A DNA stretch of 64,000 bases from contig ML677334.1 of assembly GCA_007922305.1 (NCBI GenBank), positions 14,828,318 to 14,892,317 of the forward strand. Direction: 5' to 3'. The position numbers and the translations under genes were made by a program. This document shows, one piece after another, positions 1-11,440 of this stretch. Under the pieces are notes generated by a model that was not told where the DNA came from, did no database searches, and was given only the letters and a program-made list of their open reading frames with translations. The number at the start of each line of letters is the position of its first letter. Position 1 is the stretch's first letter. This DNA is from Dermatemys mawii. Lineage: Eukaryota > Chordata > Testudines > Dermatemydidae.

Positions 1-319
1 ATGCAAGAAATTCTGCAGTTGGTAGTTAAAAACTGTCCAAACTAAGTTTCCTCTTAATTTGGTTTATGTCCTGAAGCATGACAGTTTAAATCCTTTCCTT
101 GGATATTTTACATTATAGCTAGAATTAAAGAGCTGATGATGAAAACTGAATTTCACTGGATGTGTTCTATAGGCTCCGTTTTAATTTTTAATCAAATAGC
201 CCCTAATCCTGCAAATTGTTCTAGGCTCAATCAATGAGAATAAGAGTCCAGCAGCCTGGAATAATTTGCAGGACTAGGGATATCTTTTTAAAAGATATAC
301 TGTAATTCAACCAGAAGTT
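1..319. other. AT-rich unannotated stretch
   Basis: I see no gene, RNA or clear repeat here. It is ordinary AT-rich intergenic or intronic sequence. Confidence 0.5.
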
Positions 320-410
320 ATGAACTTTATACTCAAATTATTGGCTGAGATTCTGAGTCCTGGGTTATATGAGAGGTCAGACTAAATGATCACAATGACA
401 TCAAAGTCTA
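320..410 (+). repeat. CR1 LINE 3'-end fragment
   Basis: The run from 'gagaggtcagactaaatgatcac' onward to 'caaagtctac' matches the typical reptilian CR1 3' tail (gaggtcagactagatgatca...ccttaaagtctatga). It is a short, diverged sense-strand remnant of the 3' untranslated end only. Confidence 0.6.
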
Positions 411-1839
411 CAAATTCCACTTGTTACATACATGTAATTCCCACTGAGGTCGATAGCAGGTTAGCATATGCAACGAGTGTGAGATGAGGCCCATAATCCA
501 AAGTAAAATTCAAATAGTTAAGTAAAATGTGATTTAATAAAATAAACAAATGAAAAACAACCCTATAACCAAATTTCTCCTTATAGTGTATCTGATTATT
601 GTATTTGGATAAGGAAAGATTTAGAGGTCAACTGGTGTAAATCAAAACAGTTCAATTTGACTGGACTGGGACTCTTCTGGTTTACGTCGGTTTAGGTTCT
701 GACCCATGTTTCCATTATTACTCAGCATATTTTGTCGCATGATTACTATTGTAGCAATTACAGAGACGTGACACACTATGATTGGGGTGACTGCAAAACA
801 ATCTTTAATTCCTCTTTACATAGACTCACTTCCTTGCTCTATACTCCCTGTTGGTGGTTCTAAACATTCACAACACCACATCCTCCTTTCTGAAAAAGGA
901 AGTATGATCAAAACTTTATCTAAATTTTATATTAAACAACAATATATAAAAGGAATAAAATATCAACACATAACAAGAATAAACAAACCTTATGAATTAC
1001 AAGATAGGTTGCCTGGATATTCAGCCTTGTCAGAGATTTACTCTGCCCATTTAAGACATTTGACTACCAGTCCTCTGACTTTTTTGGATTTTAAAGATTT
1101 TTTAAGCAATGTAGGAGGCAGTCTTTCTCTTGCTGGATATCTCCTTGAATGGACTAGATCTGTAGGAAACACTGGTGGTTTTATATGTGCAGGAAGGGTG
1201 TTGTTCACAGATTCAGTTTTGGGGTAGTGATCAGAGTATATTGGAAGTCCACCTGGTGACATGGTAAGATGACACCTATTCTGATGGATGATTCCTGTTG
1301 GCACTCAAGTGGCCACTCTAAAGGTTCAAACTAATCTTATACTCCAAAACTGATTCCATACCCTCTAATTTAAAGATAGATGTGTTATAATCACAGTCCT
1401 GCTCCATGTATCAGATTTCCTCTTAGTGAGATTCCAGAGGACAGTGTCTGGCGCCAGCTGCCATGGAAGCAAGGATAAGCCTAGGCAGGGATTGTTGACA
1501 ATGTGAAGTCATATAATTTCTGCATGGATAGCATCAGGTTGTACAATATACTGGGCTTGATGGGATCCGCTGCCATTTCTATTGTAATTGGTTGTCTTGA
1601 GTTGTGTGGTTAGATCTTGTATGACTGGTAGACTGAGACACTGGTATGGACATATCCATATGGTTTAATGGTGTCTTTTGATATGAAATGAATAAATATC
1701 AAAGTACACCCCAAACGGTAAAAAATAATTCAATATTGTTAATCACAAACCAAGCAGCCAAAGGGAGAGAGAAAGAACTTTGCATCCTTTAATCCAGTTC
1801 TAAATGCATTTTCTTTAACTTACTTCTGTGCAGCATGGG
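411..1839. other. AT-rich unannotated stretch
   Basis: No recognisable gene. A 149-codon open frame at 778-1227 shows no domain, biased composition or homology that I recognise, and is most simply chance. Confidence 0.45.
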
Positions 1840-2070
1840 GCATATGTATCTTGCTGGTGTAAACTAGTATAAATTGTGGATTCTCAGTAACCTGAAGTCT
1901 TATGACCAGGATTTGAGGATGTCAGTAACTCAGCTAGAGGTTAGGGGTCTATTTCAGGAGTGGATGAGTGAGGTTCTCTGGTGTGCAGTGTGCAGAAGAT
2001 CAGACTGCTTGATCATGATGATCCTGTCTGACCTTAAAGTCTATGTGTCTATAAACACTGAACTCCTGTA
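1840..2070 (+). repeat. CR1 LINE 3'-end fragment
   Basis: The segment holds the CR1 3' UTR signature: 'aactagtataaat', 'gatttgaggatgtcagtaactcag', a phrase about 'gtgcagaagatcagac', and the closing 'ctgaccttaaagtctatg'. It aligns by eye along its length with the better preserved sense copy at 57490-57690, so the two are members of the same CR1 subfamily. Only the non-coding tail is present. Confidence 0.75.
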
Positions 2071-3968
2071 TCCCCTTCCATACTCCACAGTAATGGGCAC
2101 ATTACGAATAGTTATGATTAAATAATAACGGACCAAGCCCTGAGGTCTTTGCTCAGTTTTTATTCATTCTTACTAAAGCAAAATTACCATTACATTCAAT
2201 GGGAATTTGATCTTAGAAAAGACTGGAGAATTTGGCCCAACATTAAAAAGATTAAATGGTATCTCATGTATAGCCTGTTCCTGAGAGATTCCCTTTCTTC
2301 AGTAATATATTACTCACAGATCTAGAAAGAAGCACAACATTTATCTGCAGCCCTGTTGGGGAGGAGGATGAATTGTATCTGCATTACTTTTATCAGGATC
2401 TCTTAGCAAGTGTAATTTAAACTATGTAAATTCCCTCAGGTGGTGGACTGTGGGAGGGTGATGAATAAAATATGTAAATCAGAGGTTATAGGATGAAGTA
2501 AATTGGGAGCTGATTACCTTAGGGAGGATGATGAGTGAAGAAAGTAAAAACCAAATTGTTCTTACCTATAAAGCTTTCAAGTTTCAAGATGTTAAAGGGA
2601 AAACAGTAAGGAGCTCATATAGAAGGACTTCTGTAAGTAAAGGTTTAGATGCAAATAGTAATGGTTATATGAACCTGTTTCCTTCTCAAAATTGAAGCAA
2701 ATAAAACAATTTAAAATGCATGGTGGTTATTAAATCATGCAAAACTCCTTGAATTTGATGCTCTTCAGCTTCCTAAAAGTTTGTGTATTTTTCCTGTGAA
2801 CTTTTCTGTGAAGTATAATTCTGTCAAGAATTAGTTACAAATATCTGTATCCCTCAGCAAGCTGGGGCTCCATCCCCTTTGCAGTTCTATACTTGTGTCC
2901 TCCGGCCATCTCTCTGTTATTGACCATAGCAGTAGCAGGAGGGGAAACAATCTGCAATTTGCAGTGCATAGTAAGAGCAGATGGTAAGGCTTTTTGTGGG
3001 GGAGAAATGTGGATTTCAGTACACTGTGTATCACTAGAGTTCCATTTAGCAATGATTGCTCCCTCCACTTCATTTTATTCAATTTATTGTACTGGTGGGA
3101 TTGCTCTGATAACTTTGGCCTAATGCCTGACAGTTTATAATAAGCAAAAAATAATATACTAATTTCATCCTTCAACATGGAGATGCAAATAGCCCAATTT
3201 TATACCCAGATTTTGGTTTTGAAGATGAAATTTGTACTCTTATTTCTCTCAGGAGTGAAAATGCAGGCAAAAAAATATTGCACACATCAACTGTTCTTAT
3301 GAAAATAGGCCACTCTTTTTTAAAAAAGTTACCCCCCCAGAAAACTGACTCAAACTTTTCATAAAAACTCCTTTTCTAAATCTGAGGGGAAAAAATCAAC
3401 AACAAAAAAGGTTTTGACTATTTAAGGACAGAAAAAGAAAGAGAGGTGATTTTTTTTTCAACAAAATGTTTTCTTCAGCAAATAATGTAGATTTAGATAG
3501 ACTAAAATATTTTGCAGTTTTGTGTTGTTTGATGTTTTGGCGACGGGGAAAAACTTGTCATAATTAAACTTTTTTTTTTGGTATTTTCAAAATAAAATGT
3601 TTGTTTTATTCAAAATTACTTTTCATTTGGAAAGTTATTTGATTTTATTAAAAATAAATTCTTAAAATGAAAGCTTTTTAAAATTATTTTACCTGAACTT
3701 TTTTTCTCCCCAAAATTGTTAATGGACCAAAAAATCCATTACTCACATCTCCCTCTCTCCCTCCTGCTCACCCCACTATGTCTTTGAACTTACTCTTTCT
3801 CACCTGATTGGCAACAGTAATTTCCAGAAACCATTTTAAATGCCCTTTTCTTACACACATTCCATTTCAAGGTTTTGATCCATCAGAACTCTGGGAATAA
3901 TTAAATGCTTAAAGTTAAGCACTTGCTAAATGCTTTGCTTAATCAGTGGCCAGTTTCATAGACTCAAG
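2071..3968. other. AT-rich unannotated stretch
   Basis: Very AT-rich, with long A/T runs around 3340-3720. No gene or named repeat recognised. Open frames at 2831-3178 and 2893-3123 overlap on opposite strands without any domain signature. Confidence 0.45.
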
Positions 3969-4244
3969 GGCTACATCTACACTTTGAGATATAATTCTGA
4001 GCTTGGTTCTCTGTCTCCTAATGCTAGCAGGCTAAAAATAGTGTTGCTGCAGCAACTCAGACTAGCTTCCCCAGTACTATCCCATCTGAGATGCTAGATA
4101 TCTATTTGGTTGGTTAGCCTCACCCGCTGCCCATGGCACCACTACCATGTTGCTAATTTGTAGTATGCTAGGTCAAGAAGAGCTAGCATGTGTACAGCTA
4201 ACAAAGCTTGGAATTGCATCTCCCACCTATAGAGTAGATGTAGC
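3969..4244. mobile_element. Short TIR DNA element (MITE)
   Basis: The left end 'gggctacatctacacttt' (about 3968) is matched by the reverse complement of the right end, 'agctacatctactctata' (ending at 4244). The match carries on for about 35 bp with gaps, to 'aattctgagctt' against 'aattccaagctt'. At about 275 bp with no coding capacity this is a MITE. I could not settle the target duplication, so the superfamily is open; PIF/Harbinger is a fair guess because related 'gtctacact' ends occur in the Harbinger element at 37296-39191. Confidence 0.6.
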
Positions 4245-5609
4245 TAAAAGGTTCAGAGAGTTAATATAGGGTCTAGTTAAAACATCCCAATTTTTAGATG
4301 TTTAATCCTGACCAAATTACTGAAATTTTTGAGTCCCATTCCCTTATCTTCAGTGCAGGCCATTCATTTTAAGGTCATGTATTACAAGTAAACATAATTT
4401 TATTTATTTATTTATTTGTGTGTGTACTATTTATTAGATTGTATTCTTGCTAAATCCTATAGTCACTGCTCCATTAAGAATCTGAATGCCAGATTAGTAC
4501 CTCCTTCAAATCTTTATTAAAAGGCATACTAATAATTTGCTTCAGATCTACTGTGAATTTTTAAAGAAAACTTACAGCTGGCTCTCTTTAGGTTATCAGT
4601 ATAAGATCTATTTTCGAATGTTCACTTTTTTTGCATGTACAGCATGAATGATAAGAAAAAGGCTTACTATACCAAAGCATTTTGCAAAAACTAGAAAACT
4701 ATCATGTTTTAAATATGATGGCACTGTTACTGAATCCTCAAATAATTCTACCACTAAACTGTTATTCATTAAGTTTATTATTGTTGCATATTTCAGATCT
4801 GTACTATCTAAAACTTCTTGTCAATTACACAAACTATGCATTGTCAAAGGATGCCTTAATCTGGTGATGCAAGAAAATTGTAGTTGACAATTTCCTGGAA
4901 TTTTGAAAAGCACAGTGCAGGCAAACTTAATTTTTTAACAAATATAAAGCTGCAAGAATTTTTCTTTAAAATGAATGCAAAGAATAAATTTCCAAAGTGT
5001 TTCAATGGGATGTGAGCTTGAAAGCCTGAATCTTCATGCCTGAATCTTCAATAATAGATTTTTTAAAAAAACTACTTTGAACATCTTCAAAAAATATAGC
5101 CCATATGACACCATTTATCTCATAGGGAAGGCACAGATTCTGTTTAATGAAGAACATACCCTATCATTCATAAAAATACTTAATAGAACCTAGCAAACAA
5201 TTTTTTGAGATTGTGCACCAGCTGATTGAATAATGTACTATCGTCAGTTGTTGCATATTCATATAATCAAACACTGGGCAACTCATCTGTTATTACATAA
5301 TGATCTTCTGGGATCCCAGTGTGTTTGTAAATTAAAAAAAAAAGGTTTAAAAGTTATTTTTAATGTAGATCTAGGGTCAAATTTACAAAACTATTTAGGA
5401 CTTAAAGAAGCAGATAGGTGCCTAGTGGGATTTTCAGAAGCACGTGAAAAGGTTAGTTTTAGATTTGGGTGAAATATTTTGGGGGGAGCAAATTTTGGAA
5501 ATGAACTCTTGACACTTGAGATCCTTTGATTTTATGTGCTGGATTCACAAGGTAATTTAAGAACCATTTACAAAACAGAGAGGGTGCTGCTGGTCCCCCA
5601 TATATTTAA
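4245..5609. other. AT-rich stretch with TTTA repeat
   Basis: No gene. It holds a short (TTTA)n/(TG)n tract at about 4400-4428 and a 14-bp tandem duplication (gcctgaatcttca) near 5025-5052. Confidence 0.5.
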
Positions 5610-5760
5610 TAGCTCATGATTAGGCAGCTTAAGCTGGTATGGGAGACCCCAGTTTGAAGACCTGTTCTAGAGCCAAGAACTTGAACTTGAACCCTGATCT
5701 CTCACATCCACCAGGAACACCCTATCCCCAGGCTATTGGGTACGCTGGGTTAGGTGTGAT
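5610..5760. repeat. tRNA-derived SINE relic
   Basis: The phrase 'gggagaccccagtttgaagacc' resembles the B-box part of reptilian tRNA-derived SINEs (gggagacccgggttcaaatcc). The following 'gaacttgaaccctgatctc...catcc' resembles the usual complementary tail (gaacttgaactcagatctcccacatcc). The A box is not clear, so this is a decayed copy. Confidence 0.5.
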
Positions 5761-5829
5761 AATTTAGGTAGTCTGTACAATTTAAAATGCAATGTAAGAT
5801 TACAAACTCTCTATATGCAGCTGTAACTC

Positions 5830-6850
5830 TGTGATATATGGCCTTTTCCCTTCATGTCCTAGTGCCTGATTTTTCTATCCAAGAAGCCCTTTCACCCAAG
5901 GAATCACTTTGTAGTGCAGGGAACAGAGGGCTTTGTCCCTTGAATATATTCAAGGCCCAATCTCATACCGAACAGTGTCAGTCACAGCACACAAAAATAA
6001 AATAGTTATCACCATTCCCAGAGTAATAAAACAGTCATTAGGGCTTTCTTATGTATGGGAAATTCAAGATAGGGGACAATGGGAAAAGAGATTAGGATAA
6101 TAAAAGACAATAACAACAATCCATAAATTCTACCCCTCCCAATATTTACAGCTACTACAAGGCATCCTGTTTCCACCCAGTACCTGCCTAGGCAAGAGTT
6201 AGGTTAGAGCTACACTTTAACTGTAAAAGAGCCACAAGTGGCTTGTGAGCCATGGTTTTGCCACCCCTGTTCTAAAGTATCCGTATGAAGGTTCATAAAA
6301 TCATCCTTGTGGCTCACTGGTTAGGCTGTCTTTTCGTAGCTTGACCTTGACTGTCTCCTCAGCCTCTTGGGGTTCTGATCTCCACTGCAATGATACTGTT
6401 CAATGTCTGAGAAATCCTCAAAGGGACTTAGAGTCTTCCCTTGCATAGAACTGTGGATGGTGGAAGGGTCCCCCCGAGCTGTGCTGCTTCTCTCTCAGTT
6501 CCACTCCAATCCAAACACAACAAAAATTGTAAACCCCAAAGCTTTTTCTCTAAGTTCTGACTTACGATTGGTTCTGGTACTGCTGCTAGCCAGTTCTTTC
6601 TCCGTGGACCCTAGGCAATCTTAGAAACTAAGTCCTGAGCCTTTGTAGACATTGCTACTGTAAACCAGGGATGAGTCCCCTCGGGGCTCAGTATGGTAAC
6701 TCAGGAGCATCCTCTTAAAAGGGTTTAATAGCTTTGTCAAGCTGCAAACTCCATTTTTGAAGTGCAGCTTTTTGTCTCATGTTGTCCTTTCACTTCCACG
6801 TTGGACTGAAATTCTACATGGTAGTGACACACAGCTGACAACAGAACATC
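5830..6850. repeat. LTR-like, GC-richer dispersed repeat
   Basis: This block is clearly GC-richer than its surroundings and contains several AATAAA hexamers (near 5996 and 6025). It reads like a decayed LTR or ERV remnant. At about 6228-6282, 'gagccacaagtggcttgtgagccatggtt...gccacccctg' resembles a hAT terminal segment inserted in it. I cannot place the ends or find a target duplication, so the class is uncertain. Confidence 0.35.
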
Positions 6851-6919
6851 ATTAATTTGGGTTGTCCTCTGTCAAAATTAAAACATCATAACCAATTGTC
6901 TGCTTTCCTTCTGCAAGGG

Positions 6920-6920
<1 letters not shown>

Positions 6921-6970
<50 letters not shown>

Positions 6971-6971
6971 G
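6921..6971. repeat. Compound microsatellite (TG)n(AG)n(ACAG)n
   Basis: Three short tandem repeats run into each other without a break: TG, then AG, then ACAG. The tract is uninterrupted and therefore likely to be length-polymorphic. Confidence 0.95.
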
Positions 6972-7079
6972 GACTGGTTTGTCAGCAGAGAGATGAATTA
7001 GCAATGAAGATACCTGGCAGGGGTCTTTGATCACATGTTGACACTGATCCAGGGGTCACCTGGAAAATAAACTAAAAGG

Positions 7080-7520
7080 TATTTACTATGGGGGAGAAAA
7101 CTGACGTCACACACAGACCTTGGCCTGTAGTGAAGGAGGTCTGGGGATGCACACAAAAGCTGTGGCATGGGGTTGAGAATTCAGGGCCTTGGCGGGATGG
7201 GGGAGGAATCGGGGCCATAGAGAATCCCAAGCATGGAGAGAAGTGAGGATGAGAATATACACAGTGCCCCTCGTATGGGAGCCTGTGATGGGAGAAGGGG
7301 GGAATGGTGGGGCACATAGAGATCTTAGCATGGGAAAAAAGATGGAACTTAGGGGAAAATGAGGGACCTTAGAATGGGTAGAGGTAGAATGAGGGGGCAC
7401 ATACAGAGCCTCTGGTGGGGTGGAGAAATTAGGGTGTTACCAAGAGGCCCTGAAATAGAGAGACATGGTAGGAGGGCACATAGGGAGCTTGTGGAGAGAA
7501 CGAAAGGATGCAACGACTTC
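7080..7520. repeat. Degenerate G-rich minisatellite
   Basis: A phrase of the type 'ggggcacatagagatctt', 'gggggcacatacagagcct', 'gagggcacatagggagct' recurs at about 7308, 7397 and 7473. Purine-rich filler (gggagaagggg, ggggtggag) lies between the copies. Spacings of roughly 89 and 76 bp, and G-runs on one strand throughout, suggest an old, badly diverged tandem array. The open frames here on both strands are by-products of the skewed composition. Confidence 0.5.
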
Positions 7521-8516
7521 CTGGTGTCTGCAATGAGCTGGGCCTACGGAGTATGTCAGCTCCTAATTCTGCATCACTTTCAGACAAGTAGGTTACAAAA
7601 ATATACATGCTCGTACTAAGCCACTGTCAAAACCAGCAATAAAACACAGAAATCCTGTATCCTTGTCCCTCCTAACTACAAAAAAAGATAACACTCTCTG
7701 CCCTACTAGTCTTGTAGGGGCCATGCAGATGATAAATACATTTTTATATATATTTCACTGCACTTGGCCTTTATTCATGTGAAACTCACTATTCCTAGTG
7801 CCTAAAAGCAAAAGGCCTGTAGATAAAATGAGAACACTCTGCTGAATGCTTCTGCCATTTTAAACAAATTAATCCTTTAATAGATTACATACAGAATGGA
7901 ACTAAAGGTAAATTGTCCCGTTCATCCCACAATCCAGCCTCTCGCTGACAATTAGATATTAGCTTGAAAAGGCCTTTTTAAAAAAAGTTACCAGGCAACA
8001 AAAAGGTCCTCAAGCTCAATATACTTTGCCATATACCCCAAAACATTTCAGCCAGTTATCTCTAGCCAGCAGTATTTTCCTATCAAAAGAGTTTTTGATT
8101 CTATAGTTTGTCTCAGTATGGAAATAGGGCTTTCAGAACGATCATTTTGATAGACCAGTCTGTCGTACTATTTACTTAGGCCCATCTGCTCCCCCCAAAA
8201 ACAGAAATTCCAACCCCCATTTTTTTCCTGATCATCTTTACAGCAGATACCAAAGAAATGGACATACTCTGCAAGAAGCCTATCATGTTTAAACATGCTT
8301 CTATTTCAAAAAGGAATTGAAGCAGACGGCTGTAGTAGCTGCTGAGAGGCTTTGATAATTGCATGAAGCTATAACACAATTTCTAGCAGGTAGACATAAG
8401 TAAGGAAAGCTCTGAATGTTTTCTCATTTTTTTTTCTTCTTCTTGAGAGAAGACTTTGTTGGATGTTGCCTTGTAAACTGTAACTTTAAAAGGAAAACAT
8501 CCATAAGCCTACTGAA
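7521..8516. other. Unannotated AT-rich stretch
   Basis: No gene or repeat that I can support. Confidence 0.45.
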
Positions 8517-8791
8517 TTAGAGTGTGTTCAGGGTAAAGAAATGTGCATTATGGGGGTGTGATGTCTAAAGAACACTAATGCGTTATACATTCATTGGTCT
8601 GTGTAGACCCTGCTGGTGCACAGTAAACATTCCCAAGTGCACTTTTATGTAGTACTATGCTTCTTTAAAGTGCAGTAGAAACATTTATGTGTGCACCAGC
8701 AGGTCTACAAAGACCAATTCATGTACAACATCTTGGTGTGCTCTAGAAATCATACCAGTGTGCATTACTCCACCATGTAGACACACTCTAA
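8517..8791. mobile_element. Palindromic (foldback) MITE
   Basis: The ends are inverted (ttagagtgtgt at 8517, acacactctaa ending 8791). The interior also folds back: 'cattggtctgtgtagac' and 'ctgctggtgcac' on the left pair with 'gtgcaccagcag' and 'gtctacaaagaccaa' on the right, around a centre near 8650. The whole 275 bp could form one long imperfect hairpin. The GAGTGTGT terminus is also found at the left end of the element at 34947-35616, so both probably belong to one Harbinger-like family. Confidence 0.75.
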
Positions 8792-10276
8792 GTTAAGAGT
8801 TGCTTGAAGACCATATAATAATGCAATCATCTAACAAATGCAATTGGGAAGAAATGTAGTTTAGAAAGGTCCATTTGCAACATTGAGAGGAGAGTTTCCA
8901 ATGTGTTTTAATGAAAGTAATTCCTGCCTTCTACTTTTTTTTTTTTTTTTTTTTTTTGACTCTTCTAAATGTATTGGAAATCTCCCTTGTGATAGTTTGT
9001 GGCTTTGAAACTGGATTAAGCAAAAGGCACTCTTACACCAGACTGGAGTGGCCATACCTAGAGTTATTTACAAATGACTACTGTGCTTTAAATTCACACC
9101 CTTTTTTAATCCAAATTAACTTTTGAGTGTGGACAGGACCTACAATCAGTGGTAGCGGGAGTAGGTGCCAATTTACCAATTTTGCAAATATCTATCATGC
9201 CATATGCAGTAGAAAATTGTGATGCCTTTCATTTTCTGTGTGCTGTACCTTTAAAATTTCAGTGTAATCATCTTATGCACAGAGTTCAGCAGCCATTTTT
9301 ATAGTGAGGTTGTGTAGCTTTATCATAGGTGTCGTGCACTGTACTCTCATGGGTACTGTTCCATCTGTTCTTTTTTGTTGTTTTCCCTTAATCTAAAACA
9401 TTGTTTTAAAATAGATAATCCATAGCACATATTAGTGAGACCTAGACTATGCTATCAACCATATTTCCTCATCAAGATAAGGCCTAACTATATGTTGGGA
9501 AGGTGGAGACTAAGGACATATTCCTTTGTTATCCCCAATTATTGAGAGAGATTTTTTTTGCAATACTGTAATATGAGTCTTACAGCATGTTCTAAATCCA
9601 GTCAGGGTTGTTGTTTTTCTTTTTTCTTCTAGTAGGTTATTCCACAGTCAAGGGCTCTCTTCTGAGAGTGGTTCATCTCCAGTGTTTGAGAATTTCACCT
9701 TGGGCATTGTTAGCTGAAGAATCATTTCTTAACATTGTTGTTACCTATGTATGCAAGATTACAGAGGAGTCAATTATTCACAATTTAGAGGGAAGAAGGT
9801 TTGGGAGGGGGAAAAGACTTTCTTTCCAAACCAACCCTATTATTAATTTATGCTATGAAGTATGGGCATTTAGGAGCTGTTATCGTTGTTATCCTGGCTA
9901 GTATAACTGAACATGCTATTATTATTCTATGTTGGATTCTTTTCTTGTGACATGATTGTCATTTTTAAGAATCATCACTGTAATTTATTTATCCCAGGGA
10001 TAGTAATGGCTCTCTGTAGATTGGCCTCCCTCACAGTGGTGTACACTTGAGACAGGAAGGATTTTCAGGTCATAAACAATGCTTTCTATTATGATTGCTC
10101 AGTCAGGAAGAAGATAAAAGAAATACAGTGTTTCTCTGTCCTTTGGTCTACAAAATAAAGTAAGACACACAAAACCAGAACTGTTTGGATTCTAGAGGAA
10201 GTTTGGATACATTCTGGTGGTTCAGCTCTCTCCAAATAAAATTACTTCCAGTGGTGCCATGTTTTACGCTAGACTC
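8792..10276. other. Unannotated stretch with a 23-T run
   Basis: No gene. A T23 homopolymer lies at 8935-8957. The rest is AT-rich with no repeat I can name. Confidence 0.5.
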
Positions 10277-11440
10277 TGTGATGTTGCACTCCATAATGCT
10301 TTACAGAAATATGCTTATGAGTATAAATATGACATAACTGGAATATGTTTTATGCTAGATATGCCATGTAACATATCTTTACAAATGTTATGTTCTGCTG
10401 AATGTATTATCCTATTGGTATGCATACATCATTTTTTATATCTGAAGTTATGAGCATTGGCTCAATGCTTGTATTTAAAGTGTTTCCTGTAGGAAGCACA
10501 TAAGACAGATTTAGTCAACATTGTGTGAAAAGGTTATTAAAGTAATTGGGAGTACTTAACTAACAATGGACTTTGAGATATACCAATCCACATCTGAGCT
10601 GTCCTGAGAATGTTCAAACTAATATGTAAAGAACAGAGTTGGCCTGCAAAAAACTGAATTATTCATAGACATGATTTGTCCAGGTGGCTAGAGATCTTCT
10701 CTTGTGGTTGTGATGGTGTACAAGAGAAAGATTATATGAGGCCCAGGAAGCCCCTCCATTTTGTCTTCGACTGGCTCAAAAGATAACCTCTCCACCCCAA
10801 ACAGTTACCTGAAAGAAACTGGAACAAAGGACAGTAACTATGGAGGTGTGAGTTATTGCTGGACCCAGACAAGGAGGAAGTCTAGTCTGTAAAAGAAGTT
10901 TATTGTAACATCTCTGAGGGTGAGATTTACCTGCATTTAGTTTTCTACTGTATTAGGCTTAGACTTGTGTGTTTTATTGTATTTTGCTTGGTAACTTACT
11001 TTGTTCCATCTGTTATTATTTGGAACCACTCAAATACTACTTTTTATATTTAATAAAATCACATTTTATGTATTAATTAACTCAGAACAAGTAATTAATT
11101 AGTAACAGCTCTGCATATCTCTCTATCTCTGTTATAGGGGGCAAACAATTTATGAGTTTACTCTGTATAAGTTTTAAACAGAGTAAAACAAATTTATTTG
11201 GGGTTTGGTTCCCATTGGGAACTGAGTATCTGGGTGTTGGAGACAGGAGCTGTTTTCAGTTAAGCCTGCAGCTTTTGGGGGATGTGGTTTGGATCTGGGC
11301 CTGGGTTTGTAGCAGGCTCGTGTGTCTGGCTCAACAAGGCAAGGTACTGAAGTCCCAAGCTGCTAAGGAAAATAGGCTCAGTGATAGTCTCAGCACACGA
11401 GGTGGCAGTCCCAAGAGGGTTTTTGTGATCCAACCCATCA
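10277..11440 (+). repeat. Probable solo LTR, turtle ERV/LTR type
   Basis: The block starts near 'tgtgatgttgcactcc' and ends near 'gtgatccaacccatca'. Inside it has an AATAAAATC poly(A)-type signal at about 11051 and a GC-richer 3' third (11200-11440). The text resembles a common chelonian LTR-like repeat that I recall. I could not confirm a target duplication, so the ends are approximate. Confidence 0.5.

Noticed and set aside
778..1227. 149-codon plus-strand frame
   Set aside because: No domain, signal or codon bias; isolated in AT-rich DNA, length within chance for a 64-kb window.
5610..5760. Possible functional tRNA gene
   Set aside because: Only a B-box-like phrase is present; no cloverleaf can be drawn, so it is a SINE relic.
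6921..6971. Short regular repeats considered as a CRISPR-like array
   Set aside because: They are simple di- and tetranucleotide repeats without spacers; the genome is eukaryotic.
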